Positions 44,712 to 53,189 of a DNA stretch of 64,000 nucleotides are shown piece after piece. Every line of letters begins with the position of its first letter. The stretch's first letter is position 1. The notes beneath the pieces are model-generated. The model made no database searches, had not been told where the DNA came from, and was given only the letters and a program-made list of their open reading frames with translations. The position numbers and the translations under genes were made by a program. The DNA lies in NCBI RefSeq assembly GCF_000685295.1, contig NZ_ARYL01000013.1, positions 1 to 64,000 on the forward strand. Direction: 5' to 3'. This DNA comes from Hyphomonas oceanitis SCH89. GTDB taxonomy: Bacteria > Pseudomonadota > Alphaproteobacteria > Caulobacterales > Hyphomonadaceae.

Positions 44712-46241
44712 ATGGGCAACATGACGGACGCACTTTTCATCGGCGGCGCTGACGCAGACGGCACGGGAACACCGAACACAGCCCAGGAAATGCTTCTGAA
44801 AGTGGCCAACCGCCATGGCCTCGTCGCTGGCGCCACCGGTACGGGCAAAACAGTGACCCTGCAGATTCTCGCGCAGGGCTTCTCCGATGCAGGGGTGCCC
44901 GTCTTCTGCGCTGATGTGAAAGGCGACCTCTCAGGCATCTGCGTTGCGGGAAGCGCCGACCACAAGCTGCATGAAAAGCTCGTCGCGCGGGCAGAACTGA
45001 TCGGTCTGGAAGACTTCGGCTATGCCGCCGCGCCGACCATTTTCTGGGACGTGTTCGGCGAGAACGGTCATCCCGTTCGCGCCACGATTTCAGAAATGGG
45101 CCCCCTGCTGCTGTCGCGCCTCATGGGCCTGACCGATGCGCAGGAAGGCGTGCTCAACATCGCCTTCGAATATGCCGACGACAACCAGCTCCTGCTGCTC
45201 GACCTGAAAGACCTGCGCAAGCTGCTCACCCATCTTTCCCAGAAAGACGTGCGCGACGAAATCAGCAAGGAATACGGCAATGTGGCCGCCGCCTCGCTCG
45301 GCGCGGTACAGCGCAACCTTTTGATGCTCGAACGTGAAGGTGCCGAACACTTCTTCGGCGAGCCGGCCCTGGAGCTGGAAGACCTGATGCGCACGACCCA
45401 GGACGGGCGCGGCTATGTCAACGTGCTGGACGCCACGAAACTGATCAACAGCCCGAAACTCTATTCCACTTTCCTGCTCTGGCTCCTGTCGGAACTGTTC
45501 GAGCGCCTGCCGGAAGTCGGCGATCCGGAGAAACCGAAACTCGTCTTCTTCTTCGATGAGGCCCACCTCCTCTTCAATGATGCGCCCCCCGCCCTGATGC
45601 AGAAGATCGAACAGGTTGTGCGCCTGATTCGCTCCAAGGGCGTCGGCGTCTTCTTCGTCACCCAGAACCCGCGCGACCTGCCCGAAAGCGTTCTCGCCCA
45701 GCTCGGCAACCGAATGCAGCATGCGTTGCGCGCCTACACACCCGCTGAGCGGAAAGGCGTGCGAGCGGCAGCTGACTCCTTTCGGCCAAACCCGTCCCTC
45801 GACACCGAAGAGATCATCACGCAGCTCGGCACGGGCGAGGCGCTCGTTTCCACGCTCGACGCCAAGAGTGCGCCATCGGTCGTCCAGCGCACAATGGTGC
45901 GCCCGCCTTCCTCCCGCCTCGGCCCGGCAACGGACGCCGAACGGGCCGCCGTGCAGAAGGACAGCCCCTATGCTGGCAAGTATGACGACGTGATCGACCG
46001 GGAATCCGCCTACGAGATCCTGGAAGAGAAGGAAGCAGAAGCGGCGGAACAGGCCGAGAAGCTCGCCGCCAAGGAAGCCAAGGCGGCAGAAGCGCTCGCA
46101 AAGAAGAAAACCCGCGCGAAATCGACCCGCTCGCGCCGCCAGACGCCGATCGAGGCGGCGGGCAAGCAGGCCGCCCGCACGGCGACGCGGGAGATTACCC
46201 GCTATATCCTACGGGGCATCCTGGGCGGCATGAAGCGCTAG
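44712..46241 (+). CDS. HerA-like ATPase, DUF853 family
   Basis: This 509-residue P-loop ATPase of the DUF853/HerA-FtsK superfamily has Walker [10 protein letters not shown] (residues 40-48), Walker [11 protein letters not shown] (about 284-293) and the arginine-finger-side motif [21 protein letters not shown]. The C-terminal 90 residues are Ala/Lys/Glu-rich and probably coiled-coil. Relatives translocate DNA or act in repair, but DUF853 proteins lack a proven role. There is no nuclease partner beside it. The start at 44712 or at 44721 (MTDALF) are both possible. Confidence 0.88.
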   Translation: MGNMTDALFIGGADADGTGTPNTAQEMLLKVANRHGLVAGATGTGKTVTLQILAQGFSDAGVPVFCADVKGDLSGICVAGSADHKLHEKLVARAELIGLEDFGYAAAPTIFWDVFGENGHPVRATISEMGPLLLSRLMGLTDAQEGVLNIAFEYADDNQLLLLDLKDLRKLLTHLSQKDVRDEISKEYGNVAAASLGAVQRNLLMLEREGAEHFFGEPALELEDLMRTTQDGRGYVNVLDATKLINSPKLYSTFLLWLLSELFERLPEVGDPEKPKLVFFFDEAHLLFNDAPPALMQKIEQVVRLIRSKGVGVFFVTQNPRDLPESVLAQLGNRMQHALRAYTPAERKGVRAAADSFRPNPSLDTEEIITQLGTGEALVSTLDAKSAPSVVQRTMVRPPSSRLGPATDAERAAVQKDSPYAGKYDDVIDRESAYEILEEKEAEAAEQAEKLAAKEAKAAEALAKKKTRAKSTRSRRQTPIEAAGKQAARTATREITRYILRGILGGMKR

Positions 46242-46369
46242 GTCGCAGGTCTGCCCTTGATGAATTCCTTGTTACTAACCAGATTTCCTTTGCGTCAGGA
46301 CTCGCCGGTGACGCGCACGTCACCTATAGTCAGGCAAGAACAACGGACACCACAGGGAGGCTCACGCCT

Positions 46370-47800
46370 ATGAAAGATTATCTCAAGTTCTACATCAATG
46401 GTGAATGGGTCGATCCGGTCGAGCCGCGTACGCTCGACGTCGAGAACCCCGCAACCGAAGAACCCTTTGCGCGCATCTCGCTCGGCTCGAAAGCCGATGT
46501 CGACAAGGCTGTCGCCGCCGCCAAGGCTGCTTTCCCGTCCTTCTCGCAAACCAGCGTCGAATATCGCGCCGACCTGCTCGACAAGATCACGGCCGGTCTC
46601 CAGAAGCGCATGCCTGACCTTGCCAGCGCCATTTCAGACGAAATGGGCGCGCCGATGTGGCTCGCCAATGCGGCTCAGGTGCCTGCCGGCATGGGCCACT
46701 TCGCCACGACAGCTGCCATCCTGCGCGGCTATGAATGGGAAGAGCTGAAAGGCACGACGCTCCTGCGCAAGGAAGCCATCGGCGTCTGCGGTTTCATCAC
46801 GCCATGGAACTGGCCGCTCAACCAGATCGCCTGTAAAGTCGCCCCTGCCCTCGCAGCAGGCTGCACAATGGTGCTGAAGCCTTCCGAAATCGCCCCGCTT
46901 GATGCGCTGATCTTCGCTGAAGTCCTGCATGAGGCCGGCGTGCCAAAAGGCGTGTTCAACCTCGTCAATGGTGACGGCCCAAGCGTCGGCGCCGTTCTAT
47001 CCGGCCATCCGGATGTCGACATGATGAGCTTCACCGGCTCGACCCGCGCCGGCGTGCTCGTGGCCCAGGCTGCTGCACCGACCGTCAAACGCGTTGCCCA
47101 GGAACTCGGCGGCAAGTCGCCGAACATCGTCCTGCCAAATGCTGACCTTGAAAAAGCTGTCGGCGGCGGCGTGCGCCAGATGATGACGAACACAGGCCAG
47201 TCCTGTAACGCCCCGTCGCGCATGTTCGTCCAGAAGGACCAGCAGGCCGACGCGATCAAGATCGCCAAGGCCGCTGCTGAATCGGTTAAGGTCATGATGC
47301 CCGGCGAAGCAACGCCAGGCGCCATTGGCCCGATCTCGAACGGCAGCCAGTTCCAGAAGGTTCAGGACCTGATCCAGAAGGGCATCGACGAAGGCGCGAC
47401 ACTCGTCGCAGGTGGCACTGGCCGTCCTGAAGGCTTCAACAAGGGCTACTTTACCCGCCCGACCGTCTTCGCAGACGTGACCAATGACATGACCATCGCG
47501 CGCGAAGAAATCTTCGGCCCGGTGCTCTGCATCCTGCCTTATGACACGCTGGAAGATGCCATCTCGATGGCCAATGACACGGTCTACGGTCTTGCCGGCT
47601 ATGTTCAGGGCCCTGAAAAAGAAGCCAATGAAGTCGCCAACAAGATCCGCGCCGGCCAGATTCTGGTCAATGGCGCGAACCCTGACTTTTCCGCGCCATT
47701 TGGCGGCTACGGACAGTCGGGTAACGGCCGCGAATGGGGCGAGCTCGGCTTCGAGGAATTCCTCGAGACCAAAGCCGTCATCGGTTACAAGGCCGCCTGA
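46370..47800 (+). CDS. Aldehyde dehydrogenase family protein
   Basis: This 476-residue NAD(P)-dependent dehydrogenase has the catalytic Cys in NTGQSCNAPSR (about residue 281), Glu in AQELGGKSPNIV (about 247), and the NWPLN and GSTRAG motifs of the superfamily. It oxidises an aldehyde to a carboxylate; the substrate is not predicted. CAGGGAGG lies ahead of the ATG. It is a single gene closed by a strong terminator. Confidence 0.93.
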   Translation: MKDYLKFYINGEWVDPVEPRTLDVENPATEEPFARISLGSKADVDKAVAAAKAAFPSFSQTSVEYRADLLDKITAGLQKRMPDLASAISDEMGAPMWLANAAQVPAGMGHFATTAAILRGYEWEELKGTTLLRKEAIGVCGFITPWNWPLNQIACKVAPALAAGCTMVLKPSEIAPLDALIFAEVLHEAGVPKGVFNLVNGDGPSVGAVLSGHPDVDMMSFTGSTRAGVLVAQAAAPTVKRVAQELGGKSPNIVLPNADLEKAVGGGVRQMMTNTGQSCNAPSRMFVQKDQQADAIKIAKAAAESVKVMMPGEATPGAIGPISNGSQFQKVQDLIQKGIDEGATLVAGGTGRPEGFNKGYFTRPTVFADVTNDMTIAREEIFGPVLCILPYDTLEDAISMANDTVYGLAGYVQGPEKEANEVANKIRAGQILVNGANPDFSAPFGGYGQSGNGREWGELGFEEFLETKAVIGYKAA

Positions 47801-47829
47801 TCCATCAGGTTCGCAATACAGACATGATC

Positions 47830-47857
47830 AAGGGCGGCCCGCGAGGCCGCCCTTTTT
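47830..47857 (+). terminator. Rho-independent terminator after aldehyde dehydrogenase
   Basis: AAGGGCGGCC (47830-47839) pairs with GGCCGCCCTT (47845-47854), followed by a T-run. It lies 29 bases after the stop and also faces the convergent sugar-dehydrogenase gene. Confidence 0.9.
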
Positions 47858-47867
47858 CTTTGCGGGG

Positions 47868-49427
47868 TCAGGGCTGGTCGGCCTGGATGCGGAACACATC
47901 GCCGAGAATGGAGACGATATAGAGATTGCTGTCATTGTCCTCGCCAAAGCTGGAAATGCTCTCGACCGTTCCCGTCTCCGGGCGCAGCGATCCGTTAATG
48001 CGCAGGAATTCGCTGCCGAACACCGTGCGGTCCGGGCCGAGATCATCCACCGGCACGGCCCAGACGTTATTCGAGACAAAATCCGCAAAAATATAATGGT
48101 CTTTGATCAGTTCAAGATTGCCCCGGTAGACATAGCCGCCCGTTATGGACTGCCCCTGTGTCATGCCGCTGCCATGCGTGTATTCGATCACAGGGTCGAC
48201 AAGGCCAGCCCGGTCTGCGCCGTTATAATCCTGCGTACCTTCCTGAATATTCCAGCCGAAATTCGTGCCCGCATCACTCATGCTCAGCCGGTCGACTTCC
48301 TCCACAGCGCCCTGCCCGACATCGCCGATGAAGAGGTCGCCGCTCACCTCATCGAAGCTGCAGCGGAACGGATTGCGCACACCCAGCGCGAAGATTTCCG
48401 GACGGCCCGAGGCCCCCGTAAACGCGTTCCCCGACGGGATGGCATAGTCACGTGCATCATCCGCAGGGAAATCATCTCCGGTCACATCAATGCGAAGGAT
48501 CTTGCCAAGTAGTGAGTTCGGATTCTGGGCATATCCGTTCGGGTCACCCGCGCCGCCACCATCGCCCGTCGGCACGACCAGAAGCCCGTCCGGCGCGAAG
48601 CCGATCCAGCCCGCATTATGGTTCGCTTGCGGCTGGTCAAATGTCAGGATCACGTCGGCCGTTGCCGGGTCGGCCTGTGTCAGCGAGCCTGAGAACATCT
48701 GGTAGCGCCGGATTTCCGTGTCGCCGCTATTATTGGTCATGTTGATGTAGAAGGTCCGGTCGCTCGCGAAGTCTGGCGAGAAGGCAAGCCCGAGCAGCCC
48801 CCCTTCCCCCGCTGCAGATGTTTCGCCGGATATATCAAGGAAATCGACAGCGTCGATCACGCCCGTCGCCGGATCAAGCACACGGATATGGCCCGCCTTT
48901 TCAAGCACGACGACCTGCGACGTGCCCGGCAGGCCCGCAAGGTAAAGCGGTTGCGTAAAGCCGGTGCCCACCCGCGCGACGGTCATGCCCTCGACGACAT
49001 CGTCCACAGTGATCGCGAGTTCCAGGCGCGCCGTAAGGCCGCCCGGATCCGTCGCCTCAAGGGTTATGTTGTAGACATTGTCCGCATTGGCATCCGCAGG
49101 CGCCTCGAAGTCGAGCGGCGTGGCCGCACTGATCGTTCGGGCCGTCGTATCAATATTGAAGGCCGCTTCATCACCGCCGGGCACGACTGAAACGGAGACG
49201 GTGTCACCATCCGGGTCGGATACGGCAAACGTGTAGAGCGTCCCGGTCGCGTTCTCATCGACACTGATTGCAGGCGATGACGTGAATGCTGGTGCACGGT
49301 TGGCAGGGGTCGGCGTTGGCGCGGGCCCATCGCCGCCATCACTTCCACCGCTACAGGCCGCCAGTAACAAGGGAGCTGCCGAAATCAGGCCAAGACAGGT
49401 TCTGAAGCTACGTGTTACTTCTGGCAT
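47868..49427 (-). CDS. Glucose/sorbosone dehydrogenase-like lipoprotein with cadherin-like domain
   Basis: This 519-residue protein starts with a lipobox signal (LLLAAC, Cys25), a Gly/Pro/Thr linker, one cadherin-like repeat (about residues 45-145; NRAPAFTSSPAISVDENATGT and SDPDGD), then a PQQ-type glucose/sorbosone dehydrogenase beta-propeller (VGTGFTQPLYLAGLPG, LLGLAFSPDF, NHNAGWIGFAPDG, DGGGAGDP, GVRNPFRCSFD, DVGQGAVEEVD). Such enzymes oxidise aldoses with PQQ in the periplasm. The start at 49427 has AGGAGGTG 8 bases upstream. The cadherin repeat may bind calcium or sugar. Confidence 0.9.
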   Translation of the reverse strand: MPEVTRSFRTCLGLISAAPLLLAACSGGSDGGDGPAPTPTPANRAPAFTSSPAISVDENATGTLYTFAVSDPDGDTVSVSVVPGGDEAAFNIDTTARTISAATPLDFEAPADANADNVYNITLEATDPGGLTARLELAITVDDVVEGMTVARVGTGFTQPLYLAGLPGTSQVVVLEKAGHIRVLDPATGVIDAVDFLDISGETSAAGEGGLLGLAFSPDFASDRTFYINMTNNSGDTEIRRYQMFSGSLTQADPATADVILTFDQPQANHNAGWIGFAPDGLLVVPTGDGGGAGDPNGYAQNPNSLLGKILRIDVTGDDFPADDARDYAIPSGNAFTGASGRPEIFALGVRNPFRCSFDEVSGDLFIGDVGQGAVEEVDRLSMSDAGTNFGWNIQEGTQDYNGADRAGLVDPVIEYTHGSGMTQGQSITGGYVYRGNLELIKDHYIFADFVSNNVWAVPVDDLGPDRTVFGSEFLRINGSLRPETGTVESISSFGEDNDSNLYIVSILGDVFRIQADQP

Positions 49428-49513
49428 GATGGCACCTCCTCGCAATCACGGAATGCCCCACACCACACGCTAGTTCCCGAAAACGTGATTGTCATATGAC
49501 AAATGGGAGAGCC

Positions 49514-49538
49514 GGAACCTGCCAGTTCAACTGGCGTT
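49514..49538 (+). promoter_or_regulatory. EcfG (general stress) promoter
   Basis: GGAAC (49514-49518), exactly 16 bases, then CGTT (49535-49538) is a perfect match to the alphaproteobacterial EcfG/SigT consensus. It is 57 bases upstream of the CC0125-family lipoprotein start, so that gene is likely induced by the PhyR-EcfG general stress response. Confidence 0.75.
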
Positions 49539-49594
49539 CAGGCGGGATTGGCTTACATTGAAGGTAACCAGCTCCCCTCAGGAGGACCATCAAA

Positions 49595-50185
49595 ATGCAA
49601 ATTACCAAGATTGCCGCCGGCCTCGCAGCGCTCGCCATGCTTGTCGCCTGTACCACCGCAACCCCCTATCAGGCAGCGCTCGACACGAAGAGCGGCTATT
49701 CCGAACAGCAGATCGAATCCAACCGCTTCCAGGTCCAGTTTGCAGGTAACAGCCTGACAGACCGGAAGACCGTTGAAACCTACATGCTCTACCGCGCCGC
49801 CGAACTGACCAAGCAGAATGGCTTTGACCATTTCCGCGTCGTCCACCGCGCGACAGACGCGGACAGCCGCGTTGTGCCGACAGGGGCCGGCTATTCGCCC
49901 TTCTACAGTAACTTCTATCTCGACTACAGCTATTACGGCCCCCGCGCCGGCTACTTCTATGACCCCTACCGCCGTTGGGCCTATCCGCGCTCTTTCTATG
50001 CATCGCGCTGGGGCTATTATGATCCCTTCTGGGACGGCCCTCAGGAATATCGCGAAGTCACGAAATATGTCGCCTCCGCCGAGATCGTGATGGGCAAAGG
50101 GCCGAAACCCGATGATCCGGCATTCTTCGACGCCGATCAGGTCATCTTCAACCTCGGCACCCAGATCCAGCGGCCCGAGGCCTGA
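49595..50185 (+). CDS. CC0125/CC1285 family lipoprotein
   Basis: This 196-residue lipoprotein has a signal with Cys19 (LAMLVACT). The mature part matches the CC0125/CC1285 family of Caulobacterales: an N-terminal domain with TYMLYRAAELTKQNGFDHFRVVHR, then an aromatic-rich stretch (about residues 105-150, very rich in Tyr, Trp and Phe), then a C-terminal strand pair. The function is unknown; it is probably outer-membrane or periplasmic. An exact EcfG promoter precedes it and a strong terminator follows, so it is a single stress-responsive unit. AGGAGG lies just before the ATG. Confidence 0.88.
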   Translation: MQITKIAAGLAALAMLVACTTATPYQAALDTKSGYSEQQIESNRFQVQFAGNSLTDRKTVETYMLYRAAELTKQNGFDHFRVVHRATDADSRVVPTGAGYSPFYSNFYLDYSYYGPRAGYFYDPYRRWAYPRSFYASRWGYYDPFWDGPQEYREVTKYVASAEIVMGKGPKPDDPAFFDADQVIFNLGTQIQRPEA

Positions 50186-50204
50186 TCTGTCCCTATCCCG
50201 CTTC

Positions 50205-50234
50205 AAACGCCGCCCTTTTCAGGGCGGCGTTTTT
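50205..50234 (+). terminator. Rho-independent terminator after lipoprotein gene
   Basis: AAACGCCGCCC (50205-50215) pairs exactly with GGGCGGCGTTT (50222-50232) around a six-base loop, with more T after it. It lies 20 bases after the stop. Confidence 0.9.
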
Positions 50235-50338
50235 GCATGGTGCACATTTTTCGCGCATTCGCCCCTAGGCAAGCGGCAAGGCTTGGCCCAGATAGGATCC
50301 TTCCCCCCCAAACCGCACCTGACAGGAAAGGCGGGCCC

Positions 50339-51553
50339 ATGGCCGACCAAGAACCCACCGCCATTCCGCCAACAGGCATCCTGCCCGGCGCCAAACGCCC
50401 TGTGCCGGGGCGGAGCGAACTTGTCGTGATGATTGCCGGCCTGATGGCGCTCAATGCTTTCGGCATCGACGTCATGCTGCCCGCCCTCAACCAGATCGCC
50501 CACGCTGTCGGCCTTACCGCGCCCGGCATGGAAAGCGACAACCGCCAGCAGATGATCATCTTCTCCTATGTGCTCGGCTTTGGCGCGCCGCAGATCATCT
50601 GGGGCCCCATCTCCGACCGTTTCGGACGGCGCGGCCCGCTTTTCGTGGCCATCATCGGCTACATCATTACGGCCTTTGCCTGCATCGTGATGCGCGACTT
50701 CCATGCCCTGCTGCTGATGCGGTTCACGCAAGGCGTCTTTGCTTCCGGCGGTCGCCTCGTCGCTGTGTCGATCGTGCGTGACCTCTTCGCCGGTCGCTCG
50801 ATGGCCCGCTTCATGTCGCTGGTCATGACCATCTTCATGGTCGTGCCGATCCTTGCACCGGGTATCGGCCAGCTCGTCCTTCTGTTCGCGCCATGGGAGG
50901 CCATCTTTGTGGTGCTCGGCATCTTCGGCATGATCATGCTCGGCTGGACATGGATGCGCCTGCCCGAAACATTGCCGGAATCCGCGCGCCAGCCCTTGAA
51001 CCTCGGCGCGGCAATGGGCGCCTATGGCCAGATCCTCAAGTCCCGCGTGACCTTTGGTTACATGTGCGTATCCGGCGTCATCTTCGGCCAGACCGAAACC
51101 TTCGCGCTCTGGTTCGCAGGCATCGCCGGCACGCTCGCCTGCGCCAACTTCCTCAATTCGCGAATTGTGGAAAAGGTCGGCATGCGCCGCATCAGCCAGA
51201 CAGCCCTGTTCGTGTTTACAATCGGGGCCGCCGTCCTCTCGGCCATCAGCTATTTCTTTGGCGAGCACCTCTACATCTTCTTCCCGCTCTTTGCGCTCTG
51301 CTTCGGCTGCTTCGGCCTGATGGGGTCGAACTTCAGCGCGCTTGCGATGGAGCCCCTTGGCAAGATCGCCGGCACGGCCTCAGCGGCTTACGGCTTTGCG
51401 ACGACGACGGTCTCAAGCCTTATCGGCATGGCCATTTCCAGCCAGTACAATGGCTCGACCATCCCGATCACTCTCGGCTTTGTCTGCCTCGGCCTCGTAT
51501 CGCTCGTGATCATCCTGATTACCGAGAAGGGCCGGCTGTTCAGTTCACGTTGA
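50339..51553 (+). CDS. MFS transporter, Bcr/CflA (DHA1) type, with apparent internal deletion
   Basis: This 404-residue major facilitator resembles Bcr/CflA drug exporters: [13 protein letters not shown] in helix 1, [14 protein letters not shown] in the loop after helix 2, and [11 protein letters not shown]. In the second half, [12 protein letters not shown] runs straight into [15 protein letters not shown], whereas relatives have about 20 more residues of helix 7 there. The frame is unbroken, so this looks like a clean in-frame loss near 51090. Whether transport survives is doubtful. The start at 50339 follows AGGAAAGG. It overlaps the convergent rimK-like gene by 14 bases. Confidence 0.85.
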   Translation: MADQEPTAIPPTGILPGAKRPVPGRSELVVMIAGLMALNAFGIDVMLPALNQIAHAVGLTAPGMESDNRQQMIIFSYVLGFGAPQIIWGPISDRFGRRGPLFVAIIGYIITAFACIVMRDFHALLLMRFTQGVFASGGRLVAVSIVRDLFAGRSMARFMSLVMTIFMVVPILAPGIGQLVLLFAPWEAIFVVLGIFGMIMLGWTWMRLPETLPESARQPLNLGAAMGAYGQILKSRVTFGYMCVSGVIFGQTETFALWFAGIAGTLACANFLNSRIVEKVGMRRISQTALFVFTIGAAVLSAISYFFGEHLYIFFPLFALCFGCFGLMGSNFSALAMEPLGKIAGTASAAYGFATTTVSSLIGMAISSQYNGSTIPITLGFVCLGLVSLVIILITEKGRLFSSR

Positions 51554-52958
51554 CGCGCCGACCCGTTCGTCCGGTCCGTCCCGTGGTTTCGCGCACCTTG
51601 GCGAGCGGGCGAACCTGACGCTCCAGATGTTCGATGATCATGCCGGCAATATCCTTGCCGGACGCGCCCTCGATGCCCTGAAGGCCCGGCGAGGAATTCA
51701 CTTCCAACACTTTCGGCCCATCATCCGTTTGCAAAAGGTCGACGCCTGCCACCCGCAAGCCCAGCACCTTGGCCGCATCGCGCGCGACTTCGCGCTCTGC
51801 AGGGGTCAGCTTGACCGCGCTCGCTGTGCCGCCCCTGTGCAGGTTCGAGCGGAACTCGCCCTTGGCGGCCTGTCGTTTCATGCCGCCAACCACCTTGTTG
51901 CCGATAACGAAACAGCGCGTATCCGCGCCCGCGGCCTCAGCCACGAACTCCTGCACAAGGAAGTTCGCTTCCAGGCCCCGGAAGGCGTCCACCAAGCTCT
52001 CGGCGGCCTTGCGCGTCTCGGCCAGCACAACGCCCTTGCCCTGCGTCGAGGACAGCAGCTTCACGACCACGGGTGCGCCTCCGGCGAGCGAGATCAGGTC
52101 TTTTGTGTCCTTCGGGCTGTGCGCAAAAGCCGTGATCGGCATGTCGATCTTGGCCCGGGCCAGCAACTGGTGCGCCAACAGCTTGTCGCGCGAACGCCCG
52201 ATGGCCCCTGCCCCGTTCAGGCAGAAGGCGCCCGTGTTCGAGAACTGGCGCAGCACGGCCATGCCATAGTCGGTGATCGACGCACCAATGCGCGGGATGA
52301 CCGCATCGAAACGCGCCAGCGCCTTGCCATCATAGTGCACTTCCGGGTCCAGCGTGCCGATCTGCATGTAGCATCGGGCCGTATCAATCGCCTCGATGAC
52401 ATGGCCACGCGCTTCGGCGGCTTCCATAAGGCGTTTCGAGGAGTAATTGTTCGGCTCGCGCGTCAGCAGTGCAATGCGCAAGGGCCGCTTCACCGGCGTA
52501 CGCTTCGGCAGGCTGCCATAGCGGGCGAAATCCAACACCGGCTGGCTGAAGGACACGTTCGGATTGACGATCATGTCCGGCTGGATGGCCGCGCGACCGA
52601 ACAGCATCCGATAGGTCATGCTTTCGCGGTTCGAGAGGGTCAGCTGGATCGGCCACCGGCGTTTGCCCATCTGCACATCGGTCTCGATGACATAGCGCAG
52701 TTCGGTGTCGCCATTGGAGCTGGTCACCTCGCGCCGGTCGATGACGCGCGCCGAACAGGTGATTTCAAGGTTCGGGTCTGCGGGGTTCGGCTGGATCAGG
52801 AAGCGCACCTGCGGCTTGGTGCTCGGCCCGAACGGCTCGATCACGCTGGCATGCAGGGCTGAGGTTTTCGCGCCGGTATCCACCTTGGCCTTGATGGCAG
52901 GAAGCCCAAGGTCCGGCAGTGCCAGCCATTCTTCCCAGCCGAGTTCAAACTGTCCCAT
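51540..52958 (-). CDS. RimB-RimK fusion: retropepsin-like plus ATP-grasp ligase
   Basis: This 472-residue protein has two enzymes in one chain. Residues 1-145 match the RimB/ATP-dependent zinc protease family with an aspartic-protease-like [13 protein letters not shown] motif (Asp near residue 27). Residues 160-440 match the RimK ATP-grasp ligase ([78 protein letters not shown]). RimK adds glutamates to the ribosomal protein S6 C-terminus in E. coli, and RimB is its partner protease. The fusion is consistent with one modify/trim module. The substrate here is unproven. An Arg/Thr-rich tail ends the protein. Confidence 0.9.
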   Translation of the reverse strand: MGQFELGWEEWLALPDLGLPAIKAKVDTGAKTSALHASVIEPFGPSTKPQVRFLIQPNPADPNLEITCSARVIDRREVTSSNGDTELRYVIETDVQMGKRRWPIQLTLSNRESMTYRMLFGRAAIQPDMIVNPNVSFSQPVLDFARYGSLPKRTPVKRPLRIALLTREPNNYSSKRLMEAAEARGHVIEAIDTARCYMQIGTLDPEVHYDGKALARFDAVIPRIGASITDYGMAVLRQFSNTGAFCLNGAGAIGRSRDKLLAHQLLARAKIDMPITAFAHSPKDTKDLISLAGGAPVVVKLLSSTQGKGVVLAETRKAAESLVDAFRGLEANFLVQEFVAEAAGADTRCFVIGNKVVGGMKRQAAKGEFRSNLHRGGTASAVKLTPAEREVARDAAKVLGLRVAGVDLLQTDDGPKVLEVNSSPGLQGIEGASGKDIAGMIIEHLERQVRPLAKVRETTGRTGRTGRRVNVN

Positions 52959-53049
52959 GCCGGCTCCCGCTCAGACTGAATTGTACGAATGCGCCGCCCA
53001 TACTGGGCTTCCTGTGCACCGTCCAGAGCCAGAAAGCCGTACTTGCCTT

Positions 53050-53185
53050 TCCTCCCCTGCGCAGCGGGGGAGGTGGCGCACGCCGCAAGGCGTGTGACGG
53101 AGGGGGCATTTTCCGCCCCCACCAACCATGCTCCCCCTCCGACCCCTTCGGGGCCACCTCCCCCGTTGCACGGGGGAGGAAAAAT
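53050..53185. repeat. Mosaic palindromic repeat (CCTCCC/GGGGAGG) element
   Basis: In 136 bases four hairpins occur in a row: CCTCCCCTGC/GCGGGGGAGG (53051-53072), CACGCC/GGCGTG (53080-53094), GGGGGC/GCCCCC (about 53102-53120) and CCTCCCCCGT/ACGGGGGAGG (53158-53183), with a CCCC-ttc-GGGG inside. This is the build of a known type of alphaproteobacterial intergenic repeat family (Caulobacter/sphingomonad style). It lies just past the ecm stop and before rimBK and may also end ecm transcripts. Copies elsewhere in the genome would confirm mobility. Confidence 0.7.
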
Positions 53186-53189
53186 CGTG

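Noticed and set aside
44712-46241. HerA-like ATPase as part of a defence system
   Set aside because: No nuclease (SIR2, NurA or similar) or other defence gene lies beside it; neighbours are a permease and an aldehyde dehydrogenase.
51627-52862. 411-codon plus-strand frame opposite rimBK
   Set aside because: Antisense shadow; Arg/His/Gln-rich and no family.
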